Positions 24,772 through 36,354 of a stretch of DNA of 64,000 nt are shown here, piece by piece (positions within the stretch are counted from its first letter, which is position 1; every line of letters begins with the position of its first letter). The notes below the pieces were generated by a model that was not told the origin of the DNA, ran no database searches, and saw only the letters and a list, made by a program, of their open reading frames with translations. The translations under genes were made by a program, and so were the position numbers. Source of the stretch: Cellulomonas sp. 73-145. GTDB lineage: Bacteria > Actinomycetota > Actinomycetes > Actinomycetales > Cellulomonadaceae. Where the stretch lies: positions 492,062-556,061 of the forward strand of contig MKTI01000013.1 in NCBI GenBank assembly GCA_001898185.1, given 5' to 3'.

Positions 24772-25536
24772 TCAGGACACCCGGATGAACACCGGAGCGC
24801 TCTGCCAGATCGAGCGGAACTGCACCGTGCCGCCCGGGCGGGGGGAGTCGATCTCCATGTCGCCGCCCGCGTAGATGGCGATGTGGCCGGGCGAGTAGAT
24901 CAGGTCACCGGGCTGCGCGTCGGCGCGCGAGACGACCGTGCCGGCGCTGCGCTGAGCCTCGGCGGTGCGCGGCAGGCTGATGCCGAGCTGCGCGTAGACG
25001 TACTGCGTGAAGCCGGAGCAGTCGAAGCCCGACGGCGTGGTGCCGCCGTAGACGTACGGGACGCCCACGTAACGAGCCGCGATCTGCAGCACGGCGCTGC
25101 CGGCGACGCTCGGAGGCGCAGCGACCGTCGCAGCAGCGCGGACGGTGGAGCGCGAGGTGGCGGTCGCCGTGCGGCTGGTGGCGGTGGTCTTGGCCTTGAC
25201 GACCGGCGCCGGCTTGACGGCGGTGACGTCGTCGACGTCGAGGGTCCAGGTGGCCTGGTCAGGAGCGGTCACCACGGGGGCGGCGTCGAGGGCGGCGCGA
25301 GCGGCCCCCGTCAGCGTCGCGGTGTCCACCGAGGCGAGCCCCGAGGCGTCGTTGGGCTCGGCGATCGCCGGCGCAGCGCCCAGAACCGAGACGACGAGCC
25401 CCGAAGACGCAGCGACCACCGCGGTGCGACGGCCGACGACGGCCATCTGCGCGGTGGCGGTGGAGGCGAGCTGGGTGAGGGGGGTGGACGGACGGCGTGC
25501 GGCCCGGTGCCGGGCGCGAACAGTGCTCTGGGACAA
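24772..25536 (-). CDS. Secreted NlpC/P60 peptidoglycan hydrolase (TTG start)
   Basis: The 254-residue protein has a long signal region (Arg-rich RARHRAARR, then VVAASSGLVVSVLGAAPAIA near residues 40-59), a low-complexity Thr/Ala/Val linker to about 140, and a C-terminal NlpC/P60 domain. Its catalytic Cys is in PSGFDCSGFTQYVY (about 171) and its His in SPGHIAIYAGG (about 216). Such enzymes cleave peptide stems of peptidoglycan. TTG 25536 is selected because GGAGAGG lies eight bases upstream; there is no better ATG/GTG. A ydaO-type riboswitch precedes it, linking its expression to c-di-AMP. It stands alone between its terminator and the IdeR-type gene. Confidence 0.9.
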   Translation of the reverse strand: MSQSTVRARHRAARRPSTPLTQLASTATAQMAVVGRRTAVVAASSGLVVSVLGAAPAIAEPNDASGLASVDTATLTGAARAALDAAPVVTAPDQATWTLDVDDVTAVKPAPVVKAKTTATSRTATATSRSTVRAAATVAAPPSVAGSAVLQIAARYVGVPYVYGGTTPSGFDCSGFTQYVYAQLGISLPRTAEAQRSAGTVVSRADAQPGDLIYSPGHIAIYAGGDMEIDSPRPGGTVQFRSIWQSAPVFIRVS

Positions 25537-25624
25537 CAGGTGTGCCTCTCCGTGCGCCTGCGAGGTCAGCTGTCGGGTTCGGGTGGGAGAACACCCGGTC
25601 AGGCGCACGATCCGAGGACCGTCC

Positions 25625-25770
25625 GCCCGGCTTCACCCCAAGGACACCGTCACCGGTGCCCACGATTTGGGTCCCCCGCCCCTGCCGGCGAGTAGTACGG
25701 AACCTCGATCGGCGGCAGGGTTCGGCGTTCCGCTCGAGGGCTTCTCGGAGGAGGGTTCCGTGAAGCAGGA
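25625..25770 (-). ncRNA. ydaO/yuaA-type c-di-AMP riboswitch
   Basis: In the minus-strand leader of the NlpC/P60 gene the conserved core pieces of the ydaO motif appear in order. They are GCCGAACCCTGCCGCC (minus reading of 25711-25726), GCAGGGGCGGGGGACCC (about 25668-25686), and TGGGGTGAAGCC (about 25629-25640). Actinobacterial ydaO riboswitches typically sit upstream of cell-wall hydrolases and switch expression off at high c-di-AMP. The ends given are approximate; the pattern was recognised by eye, not by covariance search. Confidence 0.78.
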
Positions 25771-25987
25771 CGAACGTACCCGACGGTTCCGGCGATTGTC
25801 ACGCTCCGGTCACGACGATGTCGTGAAGAAGTCGGACGAGTGACCGGGACGCAGGAGGCGCGCGGGACGAAGGTCATGCCCTCACCCGTTCGGCCCAGCG
25901 CATCGCCGCAGGTCAGAGGCGGCCCACAGCGGAAGCCGAGCGGACCCACAGGGCACCCGGCACGCGGTCCGGGCGCGACGGTGTGGT
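25771..25987. other. Non-coding stretch between riboswitch and IdeR-type gene
   Basis: These 217 bases hold the promoter of the riboswitch transcript and the tail of the IdeR-type gene's downstream region. A perfect palindrome TCACGAC-GAT-GTCGTGA (25810-25826) is visible; it could be an operator or start-site element. No open frame with credible coding character was found. Confidence 0.5.
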
Positions 25988-28607
<2,620 letters not shown>

Positions 28608-28724
28608 GGTGTGCCGCCCTGGCTCGACAATGGGTACCAACCGGACAATCTTCGCGCAACGGACACGATCCGTGGGGGTGCAATCCGGCCCTCGACCGGG
28701 TGATTTGTGCTAGACGGGGCGCGC

Positions 28725-30488
28725 TCAGGACGGGCAGGTGGCAGTGACCAGGCCACCTGACGCCACCGTCGGCGTCGCCCAGACCTGCACCGCGCCGTGC
28801 CGCACCGGCACCTGCACCCGGTAGGTCGCGCTCTGCCCGGGTGCCAGGACGCTCGAGACGACCTGCACCTGCCGCCCAGCCTGCTGCGCGGCGAGCCCGG
28901 ACACCACCGCGTCGTCGCCCAGGCGGAGCGACGACAGCGCCGCACCCTGGGCGGCGTACACCGTCAGGTCCGTGACCAGTGACCCCGGGGCGAACCCGGT
29001 GGCGCGCCCGGCGGTCTCCCGTGGCCACGACGCCACGTCCGCCGGCGGGTCGTAGGTCAGGTCCAGGCGCACGTCCGCGGTCGGTGCGGGGCCGGTGCAG
29101 CTCAGGTTCTCCACGGTGACGGCGGTGCGCAGGTAGTAGTCGAGCTTCCCGCCGGTGCCGTCGTCGAGGAACACGCCCGTCGCGTCGGCGTACGGCCCGC
29201 TGAGGAACGCGCCCCCGACGGTGCGGACGGACAGCCGCTGCTCCTCCTCCGGGTGGGCGGACCACACGCGGACGCGGCCGTCCGACGCGGCCTTCGCCAT
29301 CGCGTCGACCAGCCGGCCGGGGTCGCCCTTGCCGCTGACCACCGCACCGAAGATGGCCGTCGCCGCCTGGGCGAAGTACTGGTCCGCCGCCTTCGCCGCG
29401 AGGCCGCCCACGTACGGGTCGCGGAGCAGCGACGGCACCGCCGACTGCTGGTCGAGCGTGCCGCTGGACGTCTGGACGCCGCCGACGGCGCCGAGCAGGT
29501 AGGACACCGCGATCGGGTCGGTGGCGATCACGCCGTCGACCGTGCCGCCGACGTCCTTGGCCCAGTGCGCGGCGATCAGCTGGGCGGAGCGGGGGAAGTC
29601 CGGCGTCAGCACCGAGTCCTGCACCCAGCGGCCGAGGCGGTCGGTGTCGATCGCGAGCTCGGCGTCGGTGAGCGGCAGCACCGGCTGGGCCAGCTCCGTG
29701 AAGTCGGCGGTGGACCGGTGGTCGACGAGGCGGACCACCCCGTGGTCCACCTGCACCGCCGCGACGGCGCCGACGATGCCGCCGGCGCTGCGCAGCTCGG
29801 CCGAGTTCAGCGCGACGACGAGGTACGTGCGTGGCCCGTCGGCGCCGAGCATCGGTGGCACCAGGGCCGCCAGCTGCGAACCGGTGTCCAGCGCCGACGC
29901 CAGCTTCGGCAGCAGCTGCTGGACGGTGCCCACCGGGCCCGCCAAGCGGTGCACGAGGTGCCGCGTGTCGATCGCCTGGACCCGCGCGGCGGCAGCCGTG
30001 GACACCTGGGCGGCCCGCGTCAGCTCCGGCTCGACGTCGGTGAACGGTGCCAGGTTGACGCGGCCGTTGCTCAGCAGCGTGTCCCGCGCCGCGAGGACGC
30101 CCTGGGCCCGGTCGAGCACCGGACCGGCCGAGCCGACCACGTCGTCCAGCGCGACGGTGACGACCCGGACGGCGTTCAGCTGCGCACCCGCCCAGGGCAG
30201 GTGCTCGGCGACCCGCCACACCGGGTCCGAGGCGGCCGACCGCGCCCTGGCCAGGTCGCTGCGGACGTGCGGCAGCGCCGTGCTCACCGCCGACACGTCG
30301 GTGGCGCTGAGGCTCGAGGCACCCGAGGGCAGCGCGCGCTGCGCCTCCGCGAGCGCCGTGCCGGCCTGGTAGACCCGCAGCGCGAGCCAGCCGGCGGCGA
30401 GGACCAGCGCGACGGCGACGCCGAGGCCGGTGAGCAGCAGCCGACGTGGCCACGGCGAGCGGGCTGCCGTCGGCTGGTCGTCCTGCAT
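28725..30488 (-). CDS. DUF4012 family membrane protein
   Basis: The 587-residue protein has one N-terminal transmembrane helix (RLLLTGLGVAVALVLAAGWLAL, residues 16-38) and an extracellular region that fits DUF4012. It includes a helical part to about 200, then GPRTYLVVALNSAELRSAGGIVG (conserved start of the family core), DTDRLGRWVQDSVLTPDFP, and DGVIATDPIAVSYLLGAVGG. Families with DUF4012 occur near exopolysaccharide and surface genes; no enzymatic activity is established. It lies 118 bases upstream (in its direction) of the LAxTG gene, so both may belong to one surface module. Confidence 0.87.
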   Translation of the reverse strand: MQDDQPTAARSPWPRRLLLTGLGVAVALVLAAGWLALRVYQAGTALAEAQRALPSGASSLSATDVSAVSTALPHVRSDLARARSAASDPVWRVAEHLPWAGAQLNAVRVVTVALDDVVGSAGPVLDRAQGVLAARDTLLSNGRVNLAPFTDVEPELTRAAQVSTAAAARVQAIDTRHLVHRLAGPVGTVQQLLPKLASALDTGSQLAALVPPMLGADGPRTYLVVALNSAELRSAGGIVGAVAAVQVDHGVVRLVDHRSTADFTELAQPVLPLTDAELAIDTDRLGRWVQDSVLTPDFPRSAQLIAAHWAKDVGGTVDGVIATDPIAVSYLLGAVGGVQTSSGTLDQQSAVPSLLRDPYVGGLAAKAADQYFAQAATAIFGAVVSGKGDPGRLVDAMAKAASDGRVRVWSAHPEEEQRLSVRTVGGAFLSGPYADATGVFLDDGTGGKLDYYLRTAVTVENLSCTGPAPTADVRLDLTYDPPADVASWPRETAGRATGFAPGSLVTDLTVYAAQGAALSSLRLGDDAVVSGLAAQQAGRQVQVVSSVLAPGQSATYRVQVPVRHGAVQVWATPTVASGGLVTATCPS

Positions 30489-30620
30489 CCCGTGATCGTG
30501 ACATATCGGACACCCGGGGCCGTCGGCCGGTCGTCGAGTTCACCCCGGTGGGGCGGGCGGTTCACCCGTGTGCCACGTCGTACGCCGACGGACGGCTCAG
30601 GCCCCCTCCCGGGCGCGGCC

Positions 30621-31922
30621 CTACGCCGCGGTGCGGACCACCTCGGTCGCGGCGTCCGTCGGCGCCTCGAGGTGGCGGACCACCAGGTGCGGCCGACCGC
30701 GCGTCCGCAGCCGCACCTGCACCCGCCACGCCCGAGCCGCCCAGATCGCGGCGCCCGTCGAGACGAGGAGCGCCGTGATGGAGCCGATGCCGATGGACCA
30801 GCGGGCGCCGAACTGCTGGCCGATCCAGCCGACCACCGGCGAGCCGATGGGCGTCGCGCCCATGAACACCATCATGTAGAGGGACATCACGCGGCCGCGG
30901 ACCGCCGGGTCGGTGCTCATCTGGATGGTCGCGTTGGCCGCCGTCATCATCGTGAGCGACGCGAGGCCGACGGGGATGCAGGCGATCGCGAACGACGGGT
31001 AGGTCGGCATCAGGGCCAGCACGCCGGCAGCCACCCCGAAGCCGAACGCGGCGCCGATCACCAGCCGCACGCGGGGCCGCTCGCGGCGTGCGGCGAGCAG
31101 CGCACCCGCCAGGGAGCCGATCGCCAGGATCGAGCCGAGGATGCCGTACTGGCCGGCGCCCTTGTGGAAGACGGTGCGGGCCATCATCGCGCTGGTCAGC
31201 TGGAAGTTGAGGCCGAACGTCGAGACGACGCTCATCACCACCATGATCAGCATGATGTCCGTGCGGTGGCGCACGTAGGCCAGCCCCTCGCGGATCTGAC
31301 CCTTGGCGCGGGGCGCCAGCGGCATCCGGTGCAGCTCGCCGGAGTGCATCCACACCAGCGCGAGGATGGTGCCGGCGAACGAGATCGCGTTGATCAGGAA
31401 CACCCAGCCGGTGCCGACCGCGGCGATCAGCAGGCCGGCGAGGCCCGGGCCGATCAGGCGGGCGGCGTTGAACGACGCGCTGTTCAGGCCGACGGCGTTG
31501 GACAGCTTGTCCGGCGGCACCAGCTCGGCGACGAACGTCTGCCGGACGGGTGCGTCGACGGCCGAGACGGCACCGAGCGCCAGGGCGAACAGGTAGACGT
31601 GCCACAGCTGCGCGTGCCCGCTCAGCACCAGCGCACCGAGCCCGGCCGCGAGCACGCCCATCAGGCCCTGGGTCAGCATCAGCAGCTTGCGACGGTCCAC
31701 CCGGTCGGCCAGCACGCCGGCCCACGCCGACAGCGCCAGGATCGGCGCGAACTGCAGCGCGGTCACCACGCCGACGGCCACGCCGGAGTCGTGGGAGAGC
31801 TGGGTCAGCACCAGCCAGTCCTGCGCGACGCGCTGCATCCAGGTGCCGATGTTGGCGACCAGGGCACCGCCGAACCACAGCCGGTAGTTGCGGAAGCGGA
31901 GGGAGGAGAACGTGGCGCTCAC
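30621..31922 (-). CDS. MFS exporter, enterobactin-exporter (DHA3) type
   Basis: The 433-residue transporter has 12 predicted helices. It opens with FRNYRLWFGGALVANIGTWMQRVAQDWLVL, characteristic of the EntS/MFS_3 group, and carries GVLADRVDRRKLLM (motif A) near residue 68. The centre holds a cytoplasmic loop (MPLAPRAKGQIREGLAYVRHR). GTG 31922 overlaps the MarR stop (GTGA), so regulator and exporter are translationally coupled. This suggests export of a toxic compound whose presence releases the MarR repressor. The substrate is unknown. Confidence 0.9.
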   Translation of the reverse strand: MSATFSSLRFRNYRLWFGGALVANIGTWMQRVAQDWLVLTQLSHDSGVAVGVVTALQFAPILALSAWAGVLADRVDRRKLLMLTQGLMGVLAAGLGALVLSGHAQLWHVYLFALALGAVSAVDAPVRQTFVAELVPPDKLSNAVGLNSASFNAARLIGPGLAGLLIAAVGTGWVFLINAISFAGTILALVWMHSGELHRMPLAPRAKGQIREGLAYVRHRTDIMLIMVVMSVVSTFGLNFQLTSAMMARTVFHKGAGQYGILGSILAIGSLAGALLAARRERPRVRLVIGAAFGFGVAAGVLALMPTYPSFAIACIPVGLASLTMMTAANATIQMSTDPAVRGRVMSLYMMVFMGATPIGSPVVGWIGQQFGARWSIGIGSITALLVSTGAAIWAARAWRVQVRLRTRGRPHLVVRHLEAPTDAATEVVRTAA

Positions 31923-32350
31923 TGCTCGGCGATCCCCCTCAGCAGCTCGGCGGCACGGGACAGCACGGCCCGCTCCTCGGCGGTCAGGCCCGCCAGGCGC
32001 TGGGCGAGCCAGGCGTTGCGCCGCCGCCGCGTCTCCCGCACCTCGGCGACCCCCTGCTCCGTGAGGGAGACGACCACCTGGCGGCCGTCCGCGGGGTTCT
32101 CCCCCTTGCTGACCAGACCCAGGTCGACCAGGCAGTTCACCGTGCGCGTCATGGTGGGCGGCTGGACGCGGTCGGCGTCGGCCAGCTGACCGGGCGTCAT
32201 GGGGCCGTTGCGGGTCAGCAGGGCCAGCACGGAGAACTGCGGGTCGGACAGACCGGCGGAGCCGCGCTCGGCGCGCACCCGGCGGTTGGCCCGGCTCAGC
32301 GCCACGCGCAGGTCCGCGGCGAGGCTGGGTGCGGTCACGGCGGGGGGCAT
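31919..32350 (-). CDS. MarR family regulator
   Basis: The 143-residue winged-helix repressor contains SDPQFSVLALLTRNGPMTPGQLADADRVQPPTMTRTVNCLVDLGLV (recognition helix near residues 60-75) and the wing ENPADGRQVVVSLTEQG. It precedes the MFS exporter with a four-base overlap. A promoter-like AT-rich stretch, including TAGACT and TAATGAG on the minus strand, lies just upstream (32351-32375) and could hold its operator. The ligand is unknown. The CAP-like gene starts 81 bases away in the other direction. Confidence 0.92.
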   Translation of the reverse strand: MPPAVTAPSLAADLRVALSRANRRVRAERGSAGLSDPQFSVLALLTRNGPMTPGQLADADRVQPPTMTRTVNCLVDLGLVSKGENPADGRQVVVSLTEQGVAEVRETRRRRNAWLAQRLAGLTAEERAVLSRAAELLRGIAEQ

Positions 32351-32431
32351 GGTCGTTAGTCTATCTCATTACCTGTGCGAACGACTTTTGGGTCGGCGCG
32401 CAGCCCGCGAGGCGCTGCGTACGCTGACCGC

Positions 32432-32965
32432 GTGGCCGCACCTCCCCCGGCGCTGCGTCGCGTCCGCGGAGCGACGACGCTCACGATCGCCCTGGCGGTG
32501 GCCGGTGCGCTCGTGCTGGTCGGCTGGGTGCTGGCACATCCCGCCGGGGACACCGCGCTGCCGTGGACCAGGACGCCGCTGTCCCAGGTGTCCACCGACC
32601 CCGACGCCTACGCCGCCCAGCTCCGCGCCGCCGTGGACGAGCAGCGCCGGCACGCCGGCATGGCGCCGCTCGCCGACGCCACGTGCGCCCGCGCTGCAGC
32701 CGAGCAGCGCGCCGACCTGCTGATCGGGCAGCGGCTGGAGCACGCGCCGCTCGACGACGTGCGGCAGGCCTGCCCGCAGGCGGTCGTCGTGCGGGAGAAC
32801 CTCAGCCGTGCCGCCGAGCGCCCCGTCGCCGTCGTGACCACCTGGATGGCGTCCACGCGGCAGCGTGCGGACATCCTCGACCGGACGATCACGGGGACCG
32901 CCGTCGCCTGCACGCACGACGGCGACCAGATGCTCTGCGTCCAGCTGCTGCTCGGCGGGGGCTGA
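32432..32965 (+). CDS. Membrane-anchored CAP-like protein
   Basis: The 177-residue protein has an N-terminal transmembrane helix (ATTLTIALAVAGALVLVGWVLA, about residues 13-34) and an extracellular domain. Pattern elements are DPDAYAAQLRAAVDEQRRHAGMAPLADATCARAAAEQRADLL, with two further cysteines (ACPQAV, VACTHDG), and suggest a reduced CAP/SCP fold. A classical HxxxM-type site is not evident. GTG 32432 is the first start giving the membrane helix at the N terminus. It converges with the UDP-glucose dehydrogenase gene (11 bases between stops). Function unknown. Confidence 0.7.
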   Translation: MAAPPPALRRVRGATTLTIALAVAGALVLVGWVLAHPAGDTALPWTRTPLSQVSTDPDAYAAQLRAAVDEQRRHAGMAPLADATCARAAAEQRADLLIGQRLEHAPLDDVRQACPQAVVVRENLSRAAERPVAVVTTWMASTRQRADILDRTITGTAVACTHDGDQMLCVQLLLGGG

Positions 32966-32976
32966 GCAGCAGCTGG

Positions 32977-34302
32977 TCAGGGCCTGCCGAGCGCCCTGTA
33001 GGTCCAGCCCGCCGCGCGCCACCGCACGGGGTCCAGCACGTTGCGCCCGTCGAGGATCCGCTTGTGCGCCACCACCGCACCGAGCTCGTCCGGGTCGAGA
33101 TCGCGGTACTCCGGCCACTCCGTCGCGAGCAGCACCACGTCGGCCTCGGCGGCCGCCTCGAGCGGGTCGGCGGCGAACCGCAGGTCCGGCCACTTGGCCC
33201 GGGCGTTCTCGATGGCCTGCGGGTCGGTCACGGTGACGTGCGCACCCTGCAGCTGCATCTGGGCCGCGACGCTCAGCGCCGGCGAGTCCCGCACGTCGTC
33301 GGAGTCGGGCTTGAAGGCGGCGCCCAGCACCGCCACCGTACGGCCGACGATCGAGCCGTGGCAGACCTCGCGGGCCAGGTCCACCACGCGCACCCGCCGG
33401 CGCATGTTGATCGAGTCGATCTCGCGGAGGAAGCCCAGCGCGTCGGACACGCCCAGCTCACCGGCGCGCGCCATGAAGGCACGGATGTCCTTGGGCAGGC
33501 AGCCACCGCCGAAGCCGAGGCCCGCGTTGAGGAACTTCCGGCCGATCCGGGGGTCGTAGCCGATCGCGTCGGCCAGCCGGGTGACGTCGGCACCCGTCGC
33601 CTCGCACAGCTCGGCCATCGCGTTGATGAAGCTGATCTTGGTGGCGAGGAACGAGTTGGCCGCCACCTTGACCAGCTGGGCGGTGGCCAGGTCGGTCACC
33701 ACCAGCGGGGTGCCGTCCGCCAGGGGCTTCGCGTAGACCTCGTCGAGCACCGCGCGCGCCTTCTCCCCCGCGGCGGTGGCGACGCCCTCGTCGTCCGTCG
33801 GCACGCCGTAGACCAGGCGATCCGGGTGCAGCGTGTCCTGCACCGCGAAACCCTCCCGCAGGAACTCCGGGTTCCAGACGAGCACGGCGCCGGACGGCCC
33901 CAGCACGCGAGCCACCCGTTCCGCGGTCCCGACGGGGACCGTGGACTTGCCGGCCACCACGTCGCCCGCCCGCAGGTAGGGCGCCAGCGCGGTGACGGCG
34001 GCGTCGACGTAGGTGAGGTCGGCCCGGAACTCGCCGTGCATCTGCGGCGTGCCCACGCAGATGAAGTGCACGTCGGCGCCGGACGCGTCGGACATCGACG
34101 TGCTGAACGTCAGCCGGCCCGTCGCCTCCGCCTGCGCGAGCAGCTCGGGCAGACCGGGCTCGAAGAACGGTGCGCGACCGGCCCGCAGCGCCTCGACCTT
34201 GGCCTCGTCGACGTCGATGCCCACCACCTCGTGGCCGAGCACGGTCATGCACGCGGCGTGGACCGCACCCAGGTAGCCGCAGCCGATGACACTGATGCGC
34301 AC
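32977..34302 (-). CDS. ugd: UDP-glucose 6-dehydrogenase
   Basis: The 441-residue enzyme oxidises UDP-glucose to UDP-glucuronate with NAD. The N-terminal Rossmann motif is VIGCGYLGAVHA (residues 5-16). Also visible are FEPGLPELL near 47, GTPQ near 83, KSTVPVGTA near 119, NPEFLREGFA near 144, KVAANSFLATKISF near 213, and the catalytic cysteine in GFGGGCLPKD near 266. The C-terminal NAD-binding part follows. GTG 34302 is preceded by AAGGAG at good spacing. It supplies uronic acid for capsule or cell-wall polymers. Monocistronic in appearance. Confidence 0.95.
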   Translation of the reverse strand: MRISVIGCGYLGAVHAACMTVLGHEVVGIDVDEAKVEALRAGRAPFFEPGLPELLAQAEATGRLTFSTSMSDASGADVHFICVGTPQMHGEFRADLTYVDAAVTALAPYLRAGDVVAGKSTVPVGTAERVARVLGPSGAVLVWNPEFLREGFAVQDTLHPDRLVYGVPTDDEGVATAAGEKARAVLDEVYAKPLADGTPLVVTDLATAQLVKVAANSFLATKISFINAMAELCEATGADVTRLADAIGYDPRIGRKFLNAGLGFGGGCLPKDIRAFMARAGELGVSDALGFLREIDSINMRRRVRVVDLAREVCHGSIVGRTVAVLGAAFKPDSDDVRDSPALSVAAQMQLQGAHVTVTDPQAIENARAKWPDLRFAADPLEAAAEADVVLLATEWPEYRDLDPDELGAVVAHKRILDGRNVLDPVRWRAAGWTYRALGRP

Positions 34303-34449
34303 GCCGGTCTCCTTGCTCGTCAGGGGCTCCTCACCCTAACCAGCGGGCGCTGCGGCACATCGCGGGAAAGCGGGCGAAACGCCCCGGCGCGCGGCGGCAC
34401 GACGGGGTGGCCCGATGCGGCGGCACCGCGGCACCCGGACGGCGAGACG

Positions 34450-34486
34450 CCACGGGCCGGACCCCTCGAGGGAGTCCGGCCCGTGG
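34450..34486. terminator. Terminator of the purine permease gene
   Basis: A 13-base perfect stem (34450-34462 with 34474-34486) encloses an 11-base loop that contains a further self-complementary CCTCGAGG. It lies 15 bases after the NCS2 permease stop on the minus strand. Confidence 0.85.
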
Positions 34487-34501
34487 GTGGAGCGGGTGCG
34501 G

Positions 34502-35968
34502 TCAGCCGATCCAGGTCTGGAGCGGCCCGCGGATGAAGTACAGGACGAACAGCACCGTGATCAGCCACATCAGCGGGTGGATCTTGCGGGCCTTGCCCAC
34601 CACCGCCTGCAGGATCACGTACATGATCACGCCCGCGCCGATGCCCGCGGTGATCGAGTAGGTGAACGGCATCAGGATCATCGTGAAGAACGCCGGGATT
34701 GCGATCTCGAAGGACTTCCAGTCGATGTCGAGCACCTGCGTGACCATGAGGAAGCCGACGACGACCAGCGCGGGTGCGGCGGCCTCCGACGGGATCACGG
34801 CGACCAGCGGCGCGAGGAACGTCGACAGCAGGAACGCGACGCCGGTGACGATCGACGCCAGGCCGGTGCGCGCACCGTCGCCGACGCCGGACGCCGACTC
34901 GATGTAGGCGGTGTTGCTCGAGACGCCGCCCATGCCACCGGCGACGGCGGCGAGGGAGTCGACGATCAGGATCTCGCGGGTCTTCGGCGGGTTGCCGTTC
35001 TCGTCGTTCAGACCGGCCTCCGCGCCGATGGCCACCATCGTGCCCATGGTGTCGAAGAAGTCCGACAGCAGCAGCGAGAACACCAGGACGATCGCCGTGA
35101 TGGCGCCGATCTTGGTGAAGGCGCCGAACAGGGAGAAGTGGCCCAGCAGCGAGAAGTTGGGTGCGTCGACGATCGTCTTGGGGAACGACGGGACCGTCGA
35201 CTTCCAGCCGCCCGGGTTCTTGTCGGTGCCGAAGCCGAGCTTGGCGACCGCCTCGACGACGATGCCCAGGACCGTGGTGCCGAGGATGGAGATGAGGATC
35301 GCCCCGCGGACCTTCTTCACCAGCAGGATCACCATCAGCACCAGGCCGATGACGAACACCAGGACCGGCCACGTCGACAGGGAGCCGAACTGGCCGAGCT
35401 CCACGGGGGTGGCCGCACCTGGCGGGACGCGGACGAAGCCGGAGTCCACGACGCCGATGAAGGCGATGAACAGGCCGATGCCCACGCTGATGGCCGTCTT
35501 CAGCCACGTCGGCACCGCGTTGAACACGGCCTGCCGGAACCCGGTGAGCACCAGGACCGTGATGATGATGCCCTCGAGGACGACGATGCCCATCGCGTCC
35601 TGCCAGGCCATCTTCGGCAGCACGGCGATGGAGAAGGCCACCACCGCGTTGATGCCGAGGCCGGTCGCCAGGGCCAGCGGGAAGTTGGCCCACACGCCCA
35701 TGAGGATGGTCATGACGCCGGCGACCAATGCCGTCGTCGCCGCGATGGTGGCCGGAGCGGCCAGTGCCTGACCCGTGGCGTCCTTGCCACCGAGGATGAT
35801 CGGGTTGAGCACGATGATGTAGGCCATCGTGAAGAAGGTCACCAGACCGCCGCGGATCTCGGTGCCGATGGTCGAGCCGCGCTCCGTGATGTGGAAGAAG
35901 CGGTCGAGGGGGTTGAGGGGCTTCTCGCTACGCGTCGGCGCCTCGTCGGTGGTACGGGGGGATGCCAT
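34502..35968 (-). CDS. NCS2 family guanine/hypoxanthine-type permease
   Basis: The 488-residue integral membrane protein is of the AzgA-like NCS2 branch: FFHITERGSTIGTEIRGGLVTFFTMAYIIVLNP at residues 23-55, LATGLGINAVVAFSI near 100, SDFFDTMGTMVAIG near 290, and SSNTAYIESASGVGDGARTGL near 335, the last two being family signatures. About 12-13 helices are predicted. These carriers import adenine, guanine or hypoxanthine with protons. ATG 35968 begins a short hydrophilic leader. A strong terminator follows. It diverges from DUF2530 over 94 bases; no purine riboswitch was recognised in the leader. Confidence 0.93.
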   Translation of the reverse strand: MASPRTTDEAPTRSEKPLNPLDRFFHITERGSTIGTEIRGGLVTFFTMAYIIVLNPIILGGKDATGQALAAPATIAATTALVAGVMTILMGVWANFPLALATGLGINAVVAFSIAVLPKMAWQDAMGIVVLEGIIITVLVLTGFRQAVFNAVPTWLKTAISVGIGLFIAFIGVVDSGFVRVPPGAATPVELGQFGSLSTWPVLVFVIGLVLMVILLVKKVRGAILISILGTTVLGIVVEAVAKLGFGTDKNPGGWKSTVPSFPKTIVDAPNFSLLGHFSLFGAFTKIGAITAIVLVFSLLLSDFFDTMGTMVAIGAEAGLNDENGNPPKTREILIVDSLAAVAGGMGGVSSNTAYIESASGVGDGARTGLASIVTGVAFLLSTFLAPLVAVIPSEAAAPALVVVGFLMVTQVLDIDWKSFEIAIPAFFTMILMPFTYSITAGIGAGVIMYVILQAVVGKARKIHPLMWLITVLFVLYFIRGPLQTWIG

Positions 35969-36062
35969 GGGCGAAGTGTGGCAGAAGTGTGCGCACCGTC
36001 CCGTGAGTGTCCGAGAGGGTTCACGCAGCCGTAACACGAGCGCGGCGGCATAGGGTCGGACG

Positions 36063-36326
36063 GTGCCGACCGAGCAGCCCGCGCAGCCTGTGCACCCGTC
36101 GGCGCCGACCCGGCCGCTCGAGGTGGACCTCGCCCGGGTGGCGCTCGGCGGGATGGTGCTGTGGGCGGTCGGGCTGCTGGTCACCGTCGTGCTGGCCGTC
36201 CTCGGGCGCACCGGGTGGACGCCGGTCGCGGTGTGCGTCACGGGGCTGGTGCTCGGCGTGGCCGGCCGGGCGTGGGCCGGGCGGCACGACGCGCTGGGCC
36301 GGCGGATGCGGCGCGAGCAGGGCTGA
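36063..36326 (+). CDS. DUF2530 small membrane protein
   Basis: The 87-residue protein has two hydrophobic helices (VALGGMVLWAVGLLVTVVLAV at about 26-46 and VAVCVTGLVLGVAGRAWAG at about 55-73) and a polar Pro-rich N terminus with PLEVDL before the first helix. This layout and length match the DUF2530 family of actinobacteria, whose function is unknown. GTG 36063 is the only plausible start. It lies between the purine permease (divergent) and the sacsin-like ATPase gene (convergent). Confidence 0.8.
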   Translation: MPTEQPAQPVHPSAPTRPLEVDLARVALGGMVLWAVGLLVTVVLAVLGRTGWTPVAVCVTGLVLGVAGRAWAGRHDALGRRMRREQG

Positions 36327-36354
36327 TCCGCCCCGCGCGGAGGGCCCCCGGCTG

